Assembly (NCBI GenBank): GCA_022709775.1
Contig: JAKLIE010000095.1
Location: 1 to 6,789, forward strand
Direction of reading: 5' to 3'
Length of the DNA: 6,789 nt
Origin: Pseudomonadota bacterium
GTDB taxonomy: Bacteria > Pseudomonadota > Gammaproteobacteria > Burkholderiales > Casimicrobiaceae
The notes under the pieces were generated by a model, which saw nothing but the letters and a program-made list of their open reading frames with translations, did no database searches and was not told the DNA's origin. Shown here piece by piece: positions 1 through 6,046 of the stretch (positions are counted from its first letter, which is position 1; each line of letters opens with the position of its first letter). A program made the translations under genes and the position numbers.

Positions 1-10
1 TGGTTTGTCG

Positions 11-16
11 TAGAAT
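11..16 (+). promoter_or_regulatory. Putative -10 box (TAGAAT) of a leaderless xrtH promoter
   Basis: TAGAAT matches the sigma-70 -10 consensus TATAAT at five of six bases. It is followed by exactly 6 nt (CCGCGC) and then the GTG start of the exosortase gene, so the expected transcription start falls on the first base of that codon. No purine-rich ribosome binding site fits in between. The TAG inside the box is also an in-frame stop, so translation cannot start further upstream. A -35 box would lie outside the window and cannot be checked. Confidence 0.5.
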
Positions 17-22
17 CCGCGC

Positions 23-556
23 GTGCTCCGCTTCTTCGTCCTGTTCCTGCTGATCCAGGCCACGCTCTTCGGGCTCGAGCTCACGCCGCCCGTGCAGCGG
101 TGGTTCGTCGTCCCGTGGACGAACGCACTCGCGCAGATATCGACGGCGATCGTCACGTCCTTCGACCCGAACGTCGTCGCCGTCGGCAAGGTGATGCGCA
201 GCACGACCAACGGTTTCGCGGTCTCGATCGAGGCCGGCTGCAACGGCGTCGAGGCGACGATCGTGCTGCTCGCGGCGATCCTCGCGTTCCCGGCGCCGTG
301 GAAGCACAAGCTGGCGGGACTGGCCGCCGGCATCGTGGCGGTCCAGGGTCTGAACATCCTGCGCGTGATCAGCCTGTTCTACCTCGGCCAGTGGGACTTC
401 GAGGTCTTCGAGTGGGCGCACCTGTACGTCTGGCAGGCGCTCATCATGCTCGACGTGCTGATCGTGTGGCTGGTCTGGGTGCGCACGCTGCCCCGCGCGC
501 CGGAGGACGATCGCGCGCCTCCCGGCCCGCCCGATGCGGCCGTCGCCTCCGCCTGA
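23..556 (+). CDS. xrtH: Exosortase H (XrtH), membrane cysteine transpeptidase/protease
   Basis: A 177-residue integral membrane protein of the exosortase/archaeosortase family. The family cleaves C-terminal sorting signals of secreted proteins at the inner membrane; the XrtH subtype is associated with IPTLxxWG-CTERM signals. The three catalytic residues are visible: Cys73 in EAGCNGVEA, Arg114 in NILRVISL and His133 in EWAHLYVW, in the expected order and each next to a hydrophobic segment. Membrane segments lie at about residues 3-20, 77-92, 97-120 and 136-154, followed by a Pro/Asp-rich tail. The length fits the short, single-domain XrtH form. The GTG at 23 is chosen because an in-frame TAG lies 12 nt upstream. 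The gene overlaps the next one by 23 nt, which is the XrtH-associated membrane protein, and this pairing strongly supports the subtype. Family membership is nearly certain; the H subtype rests on length, motif and neighbour. Confidence 0.9.
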   Translation: MLRFFVLFLLIQATLFGLELTPPVQRWFVVPWTNALAQISTAIVTSFDPNVVAVGKVMRSTTNGFAVSIEAGCNGVEATIVLLAAILAFPAPWKHKLAGLAAGIVAVQGLNILRVISLFYLGQWDFEVFEWAHLYVWQALIMLDVLIVWLVWVRTLPRAPEDDRAPPGPPDAAVASA

Positions 557-1184
557 CGTGGACGCGCCGCCGACACCCGACGACGCACCGGCCGGCGTGC
601 CGCGCGGCCGCTCGCCGCTCGCCCGCTTCGTCCTCACGGTGATCCTGTGGCTGCCGGTGACCTTCGCGGTCTGGTACCTCGTGTCGCCCGCGCTGATGTG
701 GGTCGTGAAGCTCGTCGCCGGCGTCGCGGTGATGCCCTTCGGCGACCTCGTCCGCACGGTCGAGCAGACCGGGTCGACGCTGCAGTTCGTGACCTCGCTG
801 AAGCCCGGGCAGGCGGCCGGCGCGGGCGTCGTGAGCGTCTCGGTCGACGGGCTGCTCTACTCGTTCGGGATGCCGATGTTCGCGGCGCTCACGCTCGCCG
901 CGCGCGAGGAGGGGCGCTGGAAGGTGCTCGCGATCGGCATCGCCGCGCTCGTGCCGTTCGTCACGTTCGGCATCGTCGCCGACTTCCTGAAGAACGTCGC
1001 GATCACGTCGGGGCCGCTGGTCGCGTCGCAGGCCGGCTTCTCCGGGCCGCAGCGCGAGGTGATCGCGTTCGCGTACCAGTTCGGCACGCTGATCATGCCG
1101 ACGGTCGTGCCCGCCGTCGTGTGGGTCGTGACCCACCGGGCGTTCCTCGAGCGGATGCGCAGCGCGACGCCCGTGCGCCGATAG
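534..1184 (+). CDS. Exosortase H-associated membrane protein
   Basis: A 216-residue membrane protein encoded directly behind xrtH and overlapping it by 23 nt, so the two are probably cotranscribed and translationally coupled. Hydrophobic segments lie at about residues 31-50, 53-68, 107-123, 129-150 and 180-199. The first 30 residues are Pro/Asp-rich and probably cytosolic or disordered. I recognise it as the partner protein that accompanies XrtH in many genomes; its biochemical role is unknown, and help with exosortase assembly or substrate presentation is only inference. I see no obvious catalytic motif. ATG at 534 is the first start in frame. An in-frame GTG at 597 (residue 22) would remove the overlap and most of the Pro-rich head, so the start is somewhat uncertain. 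The gene ends with TAG two bases before a strong hairpin. Confidence 0.8.
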   Translation: MRPSPPPDVDAPPTPDDAPAGVPRGRSPLARFVLTVILWLPVTFAVWYLVSPALMWVVKLVAGVAVMPFGDLVRTVEQTGSTLQFVTSLKPGQAAGAGVVSVSVDGLLYSFGMPMFAALTLAAREEGRWKVLAIGIAALVPFVTFGIVADFLKNVAITSGPLVASQAGFSGPQREVIAFAYQFGTLIMPTVVPAVVWVVTHRAFLERMRSATPVRR

Positions 1185-1186
1185 GT

Positions 1187-1207
1187 CCCGCCTGCGCCGC
1201 GGGCGGG
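1187..1207. terminator. Hairpin between convergent genes, possible bidirectional terminator
   Basis: CCCGCCTGC and GCGGGCGGG form a 9-bp stem (eight Watson-Crick pairs and one T:G pair) with a 3-nt GCC loop. It begins two bases after the stop of the XrtH-associated gene and lies 30 bp beyond the stop of the convergent acyl-CoA synthetase gene, so it could serve both. No T-run follows on either strand, so it is not a textbook intrinsic terminator and may instead protect 3' ends or pause polymerase. Confidence 0.5.
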
Positions 1208-1236
1208 CGCGGGCGGAAGGCGATCGCGGACCGGGC

Positions 1237-2892
1237 TCAGCCGGACGCCTTGCCGGACCGGCGCTCGCGCTCGCGTTCGCGCAGCACCCGACGCTGCACC
1301 TTGCCCGTCGTCGTCATCGGCAACGCGTCGATGAACTCGATCTCGCGCGGATACTCGTAGGGCGCGAGCTTGCCGCGGACGTGCTGCCGGATGTCGTCCT
1401 CGAGCGCGGCCGAGGGCGAGTGCCCGGGCGCGAGCACGATGTACGCCTTGACCACGTTGCCGCGCTCCTCGTCCGGCGACGGGACGACCGCGGCGTTCGC
1501 GACCGCCGCGTGCTTCACGAGGCAGTTCTCGATCTCGGAGGGACCGATCCGGTAGCCGGCGGCCTTGAACATGTCGTCGGCGCGACCCTGGTACCAGAGG
1601 TCGCCGTGCTCGTCCATCGTGGCGACGTCGCCGGTGCGACACCAGTCGCCCGTGTACTTCGCGCGCGTCCCCTCGGGGTTGCCCGCGTACTCGATGAAGA
1701 ACACCGGGTCGGGCGTGCCGTCGGGGGCGATCCGGTGGACCGCGACCTCGCCGGGTTCGCCGCGCGGCAGCTCGCGTCCGTCGTCGTCGATGACGGCGAC
1801 GCGGTGGCCCGGGTAGGGGCGGCCCATCGAGCCGGGCTTCGCCGGCCACAGCTCGTGCGAGTTGCCGACGATGTAGTTCATCTCGGTCTGGCCGAACATC
1901 TCGTTGATCGTGACGCCCAGCGCGTCGCGCGCCCACTCGAACACGGTCGAGCCGACCGACTCTCCGGCGCTCATGATCGAGCGCAGCGGGACCTCGAAGC
2001 GCTCGCGCGGGCGCGGGAACGCCTTCATCATCATCTTGAGCGCGGTCGGGAACAGGAACGCGTTGCGCACGCCGTACTTCTCGATCAGCGCGAACGCGCG
2101 CTCCGGATCGAAGCGCCCGCGGTAACCGAGGATCGGCTGGCCGAGGCACAGCGCCGGGAGCAGCGCATCCATGAGGCCGCCGGTCCACGCCCAGTCGGCC
2201 GGGGACCAGAAGAGGTCTCCCTCGCGCGGATAGCCGTCGTGCGAATGCGTGAAGCCGGGCAGGTTGCCGATCAGGCACGAGTGCGGCATCAGCGCGCCCT
2301 TCGGCGGGCCGGTGGTTCCGCTCGTGTAGATGACGAGCGCCGGGTCGGTCGGCTTCGTCGCGACCGGATCGTAGTGCGGCGACGCCTGCGCGAGCAGGTC
2401 GTCCCACGCGCGGACGCCGGCATCGCGAGCGCCGGCCACGCCGATCACGTGCGCGACGCCGGGGCAGCGGTCGCGGATCGGCGCGAGGTTCGGCAGCGAC
2501 TGCGGGTCGACGATCGCGACCTTGGCCGCGCTGTGCACGAGTCGGTACTCGAGCGCCTCGGGGCCGAAGAGGAACGACAGCGGCACCGCGACGGCGCCCA
2601 TCTGGTAGACGGCGATGTGCGCGATCGCCGTCTCGGGACGCTGCGGGAGCATCAGCGCGACGCGGTCGCCGCGCCCGACGCCGAGCGCGGCGAGCGCGTT
2701 GGACAGGCGGTTCGCGCGCCGCTGGAGGTCCCAGTACGTCCAGGCGGCGGTCTCGCCGGACTCGTCCTCCCAGTAGAGGGCGAAGCGCGTCCGGTCGTTC
2801 GCCCAGCGCCCGCAGCAGGCCCGGCCGATGTTGAACGACGCGGGCACGTCCCAGCGGAACGCGCGGTGGATCTCGGCGTAGCGGTCCGTCAT
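1237..2892 (-). CDS. AMP-forming acyl-CoA synthetase (acetyl/medium-chain acyl-CoA synthetase-like)
   Basis: A 551-residue member of the adenylate-forming (ANL) superfamily. Such enzymes activate a carboxylic acid with ATP to an acyl-AMP and then transfer it to CoA. Motifs appear in order: the phosphate loop YTSGTTGPPKG at residues 189-199, the adenine-binding motif EMFGQTE at 331-337, RTGD at 419-422, the hinge region GRADDMFKAAGYRIGPSEIE at 436-455, and the catalytic lysine Lys531 in TTTGKVQRR. The length is normal for the family. The overall pattern, with YQGRADDMFKAAGYRIGPSEIE, resembles the AcsM/medium-chain synthetase branch more than long-chain FadD; the substrate cannot be read from the sequence. 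The C-terminus ends in a charged RERERERR run encoded by a short GCTCGC-like repeat. The gene follows the PilZ-like gene on the same strand after 84 bp and may have its own promoter. ATG at 2892 starts a plausible N-terminus. Confidence 0.9.
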   Translation of the reverse strand: MTDRYAEIHRAFRWDVPASFNIGRACCGRWANDRTRFALYWEDESGETAAWTYWDLQRRANRLSNALAALGVGRGDRVALMLPQRPETAIAHIAVYQMGAVAVPLSFLFGPEALEYRLVHSAAKVAIVDPQSLPNLAPIRDRCPGVAHVIGVAGARDAGVRAWDDLLAQASPHYDPVATKPTDPALVIYTSGTTGPPKGALMPHSCLIGNLPGFTHSHDGYPREGDLFWSPADWAWTGGLMDALLPALCLGQPILGYRGRFDPERAFALIEKYGVRNAFLFPTALKMMMKAFPRPRERFEVPLRSIMSAGESVGSTVFEWARDALGVTINEMFGQTEMNYIVGNSHELWPAKPGSMGRPYPGHRVAVIDDDGRELPRGEPGEVAVHRIAPDGTPDPVFFIEYAGNPEGTRAKYTGDWCRTGDVATMDEHGDLWYQGRADDMFKAAGYRIGPSEIENCLVKHAAVANAAVVPSPDEERGNVVKAYIVLAPGHSPSAALEDDIRQHVRGKLAPYEYPREIEFIDALPMTTTGKVQRRVLRERERERRSGKASG

Positions 2893-2900
2893 CGAGCGAA

Positions 2901-2906
2901 AGAATA
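2901..2906 (-). promoter_or_regulatory. Weak -10-like box (TATTCT) before the acyl-CoA synthetase gene
   Basis: On the minus strand TATTCT matches TATAAT at four of six bases and ends 8 nt before the ATG. The intervening TTCGCTCG has no Shine-Dalgarno character. The geometry would give a leader of only one or two bases. No good -35 hexamer sits at the usual spacing, so this is a tentative call. Confidence 0.25.
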
Positions 2907-2933
2907 CCGCGTCGGGCCGTCGTTGCGCGAACC

Positions 2934-2953
2934 GGCAGCCTCGTTGCGCTGCC
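2934..2953. repeat. Short inverted repeat between the PilZ-like and acyl-CoA synthetase genes
   Basis: GGCAGC (2934-2939) and GCTGCC (2948-2953) form a 6-bp stem with an 8-nt loop. It lies 24 bp downstream of the minus-strand stop of the PilZ-like gene. An 8-bp direct repeat, CGTTGCGC, at 2921-2928 and 2942-2949 overlaps it. It may be a weak terminator or attenuating structure; no T-run follows. Confidence 0.25.
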
Positions 2954-2976
2954 TGCGCATTGCGTGGTGCCGGCCG

Positions 2977-4692
2977 TCAGCGGCGGCTGAACCCGGGCGC
3001 GACGGTCGCGGGAGAGAGCGAGTCACCGTTCCCGAGGTCGAGCGGCTCGACCGCCGCCCACACCCAGTCCGGCTGCTGCTCGATGAGCCGTCCGAAGCGG
3101 ACCGGAACGGTCTGGCGCGGCGTGTTGAGGCGGAAGCGCCGCGCCGGCTGGTACTCGACCGCGGGGACGATCAGCGACTGGACCGCGGTCTCGCTGTCGC
3201 GCTTGCGCAGTGCGAGGAACAGGCCGGCGAACACGCGTCCGTCGAGCGTCGAGTTCTCGCCCTCGACCGAGTAGGGGCTCTCGCTTCCGCGCCTCTGCTC
3301 GCAGAGCTCGACGCCGATCAGCGTGTTCGCGATCACCTGCAGCCCGATCTCCGCGCGGTCGGACGTGAGGCGCCTCATCCGGCGGACGATGCCCAGCGTC
3401 CAGAACGCGTGTCCGTAGGGCCGGATCGCCGCCAGCGTGTTGAGCGTCACCGCGGAGGCCGCGCTCATCGGCGCGACCAGCCGGAATCCGGTCTGCGAGA
3501 TGTCCTTCACTTCCCACGGGCCGCCGGCCGCGCCCCACGTCGAGAGGCGGTGGCGCGCGAGCTCCCGCCTCAGGTCGTCCTCGTTCCGCGAGCGGCCGAA
3601 CACCGCCAGCTCCATCGTGCCGCCGAAGCTCTTGCCGGGCTCGATGCGGGGCAGCGGGTCGCGCTCCTCCTCGTGCAGGAAGCCCGCGATCTTCGAGAAG
3701 CCGACGATCGCGTCGACGACGCCGACGGCGGCCGTGCGCTCGCCCCGGCGCGCGAACGGCCGGAACTCCGGGTCGACCTGCGAGGCGAGCTTCGTGAGGA
3801 GCGCGAGTTGCTCGCTGCGCCGCGGCGTCCGGTCGGAGAGCGGCTGGTGGCGGATCTTCTGCTCGATCACGACGACGTTCTGCATCAGCATCGCGTGCAG
3901 CGGCCGCGTGTCGAGGAACAGCACGCGGCCCTCGAGCGGCGCGGACGTCCGTCGCTTCAACCCCTCGCGGCTCCCGAGGTCGACGTAGAACGAGGACACC
4001 GACGACGGCTCGAGGGTGAGGCGCAGCGGCGCGCACCATTCGTCGAGCTCGCCCGCGACCCACTCGAGGTGGCGCGCGGTCAGGTTGCCCGCGTTCATGA
4101 GCTGGAGCACGAGCACCGTCAGGTACGCGTGCTCGATCGTCGACGCGCTCGCGCCTTCGCCGCCGACGCTCTGGCGCTCGATCTTGTGGCTGCATGCGAG
4201 AGAGAAGAGCGAGTGCAGTTCCCCCCACTTGGCCGGGATCCACTGCTCGTAGCGGTAGAGCCGGATCTTCGCCTCGAGGCCGAGATGCACGATCTGCCGT
4301 GCGATCAGCTCCGGCCGGAGCGCCTGCCACTTGCCGCTCTGCGCCCGGTCGGAGACGTCGCGCGAGAACGCCGCGTACGCGAGCAGGAACGCCTGCGTCA
4401 TGTCGAACATCGCGGACCACAGCTGGTGCTCGATGCGCGAGCTGCGGCTCGCGTGCTCGATGTACTGGGCGGTCAGCGCCTCGCGGACCGGCTGCGCGAG
4501 CGTGTCCGCGCGGAACACCGCCTCGAGCATGGCGGGCGTCCGCGGGCGACCGCGCTCGGCGGTCGCGCCGAGCGAGCTCATGAGCTCCGCGTGGATCGCG
4601 AGCGGATCCCCGGCGGGCTGCGCGGCGAACCAGCGCTCCGCCGACTTCGCGTCGGCGAGCGGGTCCCTGGGGGTCTTGCCGAATCCGAACAT
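2977..4692 (-). CDS. PilZ-like domain protein, possible cyclic-di-GMP receptor (function unknown)
   Basis: A 571-residue, apparently cytosolic protein without signal peptide or membrane segments. The N-terminal 270 residues are mostly helical and unrecognised. The last half carries PilZ-like features: an RxxxR-type run RPFARRGER at 311-319, then DISQTG at 397-402 matching the PilZ DxSxxG motif, then WTLGIVRRMRR at 431-441, resembling the WxxGxVR strand seen in PilZ proteins. The RxxxR to DxSxxG gap is about 80 residues, longer than usual, so an insertion or an alternative RxxxR (RELAR, 376-380) must be assumed. Large proteins of this kind occur in betaproteobacteria. The start MFGFGK (ATG at 4692) is preferred. 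A TTG at 4815 would add 41 Pro/Arg-rich residues that look noncoding. No clear ribosome binding site precedes the ATG. It is divergent from the MerR gene. That the gene is real is near certain; c-di-GMP binding is inference. Confidence 0.7.
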   Translation of the reverse strand: MFGFGKTPRDPLADAKSAERWFAAQPAGDPLAIHAELMSSLGATAERGRPRTPAMLEAVFRADTLAQPVREALTAQYIEHASRSSRIEHQLWSAMFDMTQAFLLAYAAFSRDVSDRAQSGKWQALRPELIARQIVHLGLEAKIRLYRYEQWIPAKWGELHSLFSLACSHKIERQSVGGEGASASTIEHAYLTVLVLQLMNAGNLTARHLEWVAGELDEWCAPLRLTLEPSSVSSFYVDLGSREGLKRRTSAPLEGRVLFLDTRPLHAMLMQNVVVIEQKIRHQPLSDRTPRRSEQLALLTKLASQVDPEFRPFARRGERTAAVGVVDAIVGFSKIAGFLHEEERDPLPRIEPGKSFGGTMELAVFGRSRNEDDLRRELARHRLSTWGAAGGPWEVKDISQTGFRLVAPMSAASAVTLNTLAAIRPYGHAFWTLGIVRRMRRLTSDRAEIGLQVIANTLIGVELCEQRRGSESPYSVEGENSTLDGRVFAGLFLALRKRDSETAVQSLIVPAVEYQPARRFRLNTPRQTVPVRFGRLIEQQPDWVWAAVEPLDLGNGDSLSPATVAPGFSRR

Positions 4693-4720
4693 GGCATGCA
4701 CGCCGCGTCCGGGCGGCGCG

Positions 4721-4744
4721 GACCGCCCCTCCGGCGGAGCGGTC
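4721..4744. repeat. Hairpin in the upstream region of the PilZ-like gene
   Basis: GACCG (4721-4725) pairs with CGGTC (4740-4744) and CTCC (4729-4732) pairs with GGAG (4736-4739), with a 3-nt bulge and a GGC loop. It lies about 30 nt upstream of the minus-strand ATG at 4692, so it could form in the mRNA leader. In such GC-rich DNA a chance origin is quite possible. Confidence 0.3.
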
Positions 4745-4955
4745 GGCCGCGCCGGCACGGACGACCTTGCGCGTGGCGCTCCGGGCGGGTGGACGAACGG
4801 CCGATCTTCGCCCAAGCCGACCTGTGGGGCAAGGTTGTGCGACGTTCGGTGGCACGCATTGTGCTGTTCAGTCCGTGCCGCTGCGGGTCGCGTACGGGCG
4901 GCGCGAAAATTCCCGGTGGGCCGGACCGTGTGATCGATCCGCCGCCATTCGTGGT

Positions 4956-4974
4956 AGTTTGTGCATTACAGACT
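4956..4974. promoter_or_regulatory. 19-bp imperfect palindrome, candidate operator for the MerR regulator
   Basis: AGTTTGT and ACAGACT flank a GCATT spacer; six of seven arm positions are Watson-Crick and the seventh is T:G. MerR-family dimers bind palindromes of about this size, and its left arm with spacer (TTGTGCA) differs by one base from the TTGTACA half-site reported for MlrA. It lies 41-59 bp upstream of the regulator ATG. Autoregulation is inferred. Confidence 0.35.
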
Positions 4975-4997
4975 GAACGGCTCAACTGACGCCGTTC
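4975..4997. repeat. Perfect 7-bp inverted repeat upstream of the MerR gene
   Basis: GAACGGC (4975-4981) and GCCGTTC (4991-4997) flank a 9-nt spacer. It lies just upstream of the ribosome binding site and could act as an operator in DNA or a hairpin in the leader. An 8-bp palindrome, GTTCGAAC (4994-5001), overlaps its right arm. Confidence 0.4.
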
Positions 4998-5001
4998 GAA
5001 C

Positions 5002-5005
5002 AGGA
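5002..5005 (+). promoter_or_regulatory. Ribosome binding site of the MerR-type gene
   Basis: AGGA lies 9 nt before the ATG at 5015. It decides the start in favour of this ATG over an in-frame GTG at 4961, which would add 18 residues and lies inside the palindrome-rich control region. It is the clearest Shine-Dalgarno match before any gene in the window. Confidence 0.55.
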
Positions 5006-5014
5006 CCGACGCTC

Positions 5015-6037
5015 ATGGGCATCTTGATCAAGGCACCCACCCGCCGCAGCGAGCCCAGGCCGGCTTCGCCCGACACGCCGGCCCCGGCGGGAGACCTGCG
5101 AGGGGCGCTGCACATCCGCGAGGTGGTCCGGACGACCGGACTGCGCCGGGAGCAGCTGTACATGTGGCAGCGCAGGTACGGCTTCCCGTCACCCCTGCGC
5201 GACGGTTTCGGCGACCGCGTCTATCCGCCCGACCAGGTCGCGCGCCTCAAGCTCGTCAAGCAGCTCCTGTCGGAAGGCTGGCGGGCCGGGGCGGTGGTGC
5301 CGTTGTCCGGCACGGCCCTCAATTCGATGCTCGGGCTCGCCGTCGACGACCCGACCCCGCTGCCGCAGGAGATCGAGACCGCGGTGAAGCTGCTTTCCCA
5401 GCACCGCGTGGGCGAGATGCAGAACCACCTGTCCAAGCTGCTCGTCGGCCAGGGACTGCGGCGCTTCCTCGAGCAGACGCTGATCCCGCTGAACGAGGCG
5501 GTCCACGAGCGCGTCGTCCGCGGCGACATGCAGAATTTCCAGGAGCTGCGCTTCGCCGACCTCGCGCAGCGCCTGCTGCGCGACGTGACGCGCCTCGTGC
5601 GTCCCACGCGGGACGCGAAGCTCGTGCTGCTCGCGACCCCGCCCAACGATCCGAACCAGCTCGGGCTGGCGATCCTCGAGCTCCTGCTGTTCACCGACGG
5701 CGTCAACTGCCTGACGCTCGGCGCCGGCGTGCCGGCGCAGGAGATCGCCGGTGCCGCCGCCGCCTACAAGGTCGCCGGCGTCGTGCTGCTGTTCGACCGC
5801 GGCATCTCGGGCAAGATCGCCGGCCAGGAGATCCGCAGCCTTCGGCAGGCGCTGCCGCCGACGATGCCGCTGATGGTGAGCGGACGCGCGGTCAACCTGC
5901 TCGCAAAGCCGATCCCGGATGTCCGGACCGCGGTGGACTTCAGCTCCGTGATGGCCTCGATCCGCGACCTGGGCGTGCTGCCGGCGTCGCCGGTCGCGCT
6001 GGTGGGCGTCGTTCCGCAGGAGCCGCAGCGGGCGTAA
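5015..6037 (+). CDS. MerR-family regulator with a degenerate B12-binding-like domain (CarH/LitR/MlrA type)
   Basis: A 340-residue DNA-binding regulator. Residues 33-95 form a MerR winged helix (HIREVVRTTGLRREQLYMWQ, then RRYGFPSP and RVYPPDQVARLKLVKQLL). Residues 117-195 match the four-helix cap, and 201-320 a Rossmann-like cobalamin-binding domain, the layout of the photoreceptor CarH and of LitR. Cobalamin residues are missing. The DxHxxG motif that supplies the cobalt-ligating His reads DPNQLG (212-217), with Asn214 in the His position. The cap Wx9EH motif aligns with Val167 and Glu177-Leu178. The later GG-type motif reads VSGRA (288-292). This resembles E. coli MlrA-like proteins that keep the fold without B12. 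It therefore probably responds to a protein or another ligand rather than to light through B12. It is transcribed divergently from the PilZ-like gene and followed after 9 bp by a small membrane-protein gene. Confidence 0.85.
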   Translation: MGILIKAPTRRSEPRPASPDTPAPAGDLRGALHIREVVRTTGLRREQLYMWQRRYGFPSPLRDGFGDRVYPPDQVARLKLVKQLLSEGWRAGAVVPLSGTALNSMLGLAVDDPTPLPQEIETAVKLLSQHRVGEMQNHLSKLLVGQGLRRFLEQTLIPLNEAVHERVVRGDMQNFQELRFADLAQRLLRDVTRLVRPTRDAKLVLLATPPNDPNQLGLAILELLLFTDGVNCLTLGAGVPAQEIAGAAAAYKVAGVVLLFDRGISGKIAGQEIRSLRQALPPTMPLMVSGRAVNLLAKPIPDVRTAVDFSSVMASIRDLGVLPASPVALVGVVPQEPQRA

Positions 6038-6040
6038 AAT
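6035..6040 (+). promoter_or_regulatory. Putative -10 box (TAAAAT) for a leaderless small gene
   Basis: TAAAAT matches TATAAT at five of six bases and includes the TAA stop of the MerR gene. Six bases later (CGCGGG) comes the GTG of the 57-residue gene, so the expected transcription start is the G of the start codon. The -35 region at usual spacing (TTCCGC) is poor. The spacing equals that before xrtH. Confidence 0.45.
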
Positions 6041-6046
6041 CGCGGG

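Larger units (their letters stand above)
4693..5014. promoter_or_regulatory. Divergent intergenic control region of the PilZ-like and MerR genes
   Basis: 322 bp without a convincing gene, less GC-rich than its surroundings towards the MerR side. It holds an imperfect hairpin in the PilZ-like leader (4721-4744: GACCG/CGGTC plus CTCC/GGAG). It also has three TTGTGC hexamers on the plus strand (4835, 4859, 4959), a near-inverted 13-mer pair (4863-4875 and 4969-4981), a 19-bp palindrome (4956-4974), and a 7-bp inverted repeat just before the MerR ribosome binding site. I could not assign a firm -35/-10 pair to either gene. The arrangement is typical of a region bound by a divergently encoded regulator. 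Confidence 0.6.

Noticed and set aside
857..2407. A 516-codon minus-strand frame overlapping the acyl-CoA synthetase gene
   Set aside because: It is another frame of the same strand, Arg-rich and without the synthetase motifs, which lie in the 1237-2892 frame.
4693..4815. Upstream extension of the PilZ-like protein to a TTG at 4815
   Set aside because: The extra 41 residues are Pro/Arg/Ala-rich with no family character, while MFGFGK at 4692 is a natural N-terminus.
1381..4989. A 1202-codon open frame on the plus strand, antisense to the acyl-CoA synthetase and PilZ-like genes
   Set aside because: Its product is Arg/Ala/Val-rich low-complexity sequence and it spans two convincing minus-strand genes. 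Long antisense frames are expected in such GC-rich DNA.
4961..5014. Upstream GTG start for the MerR regulator
   Set aside because: It lies inside the palindrome-rich control region, and the ATG at 5015 has an AGGA ribosome binding site at good spacing.
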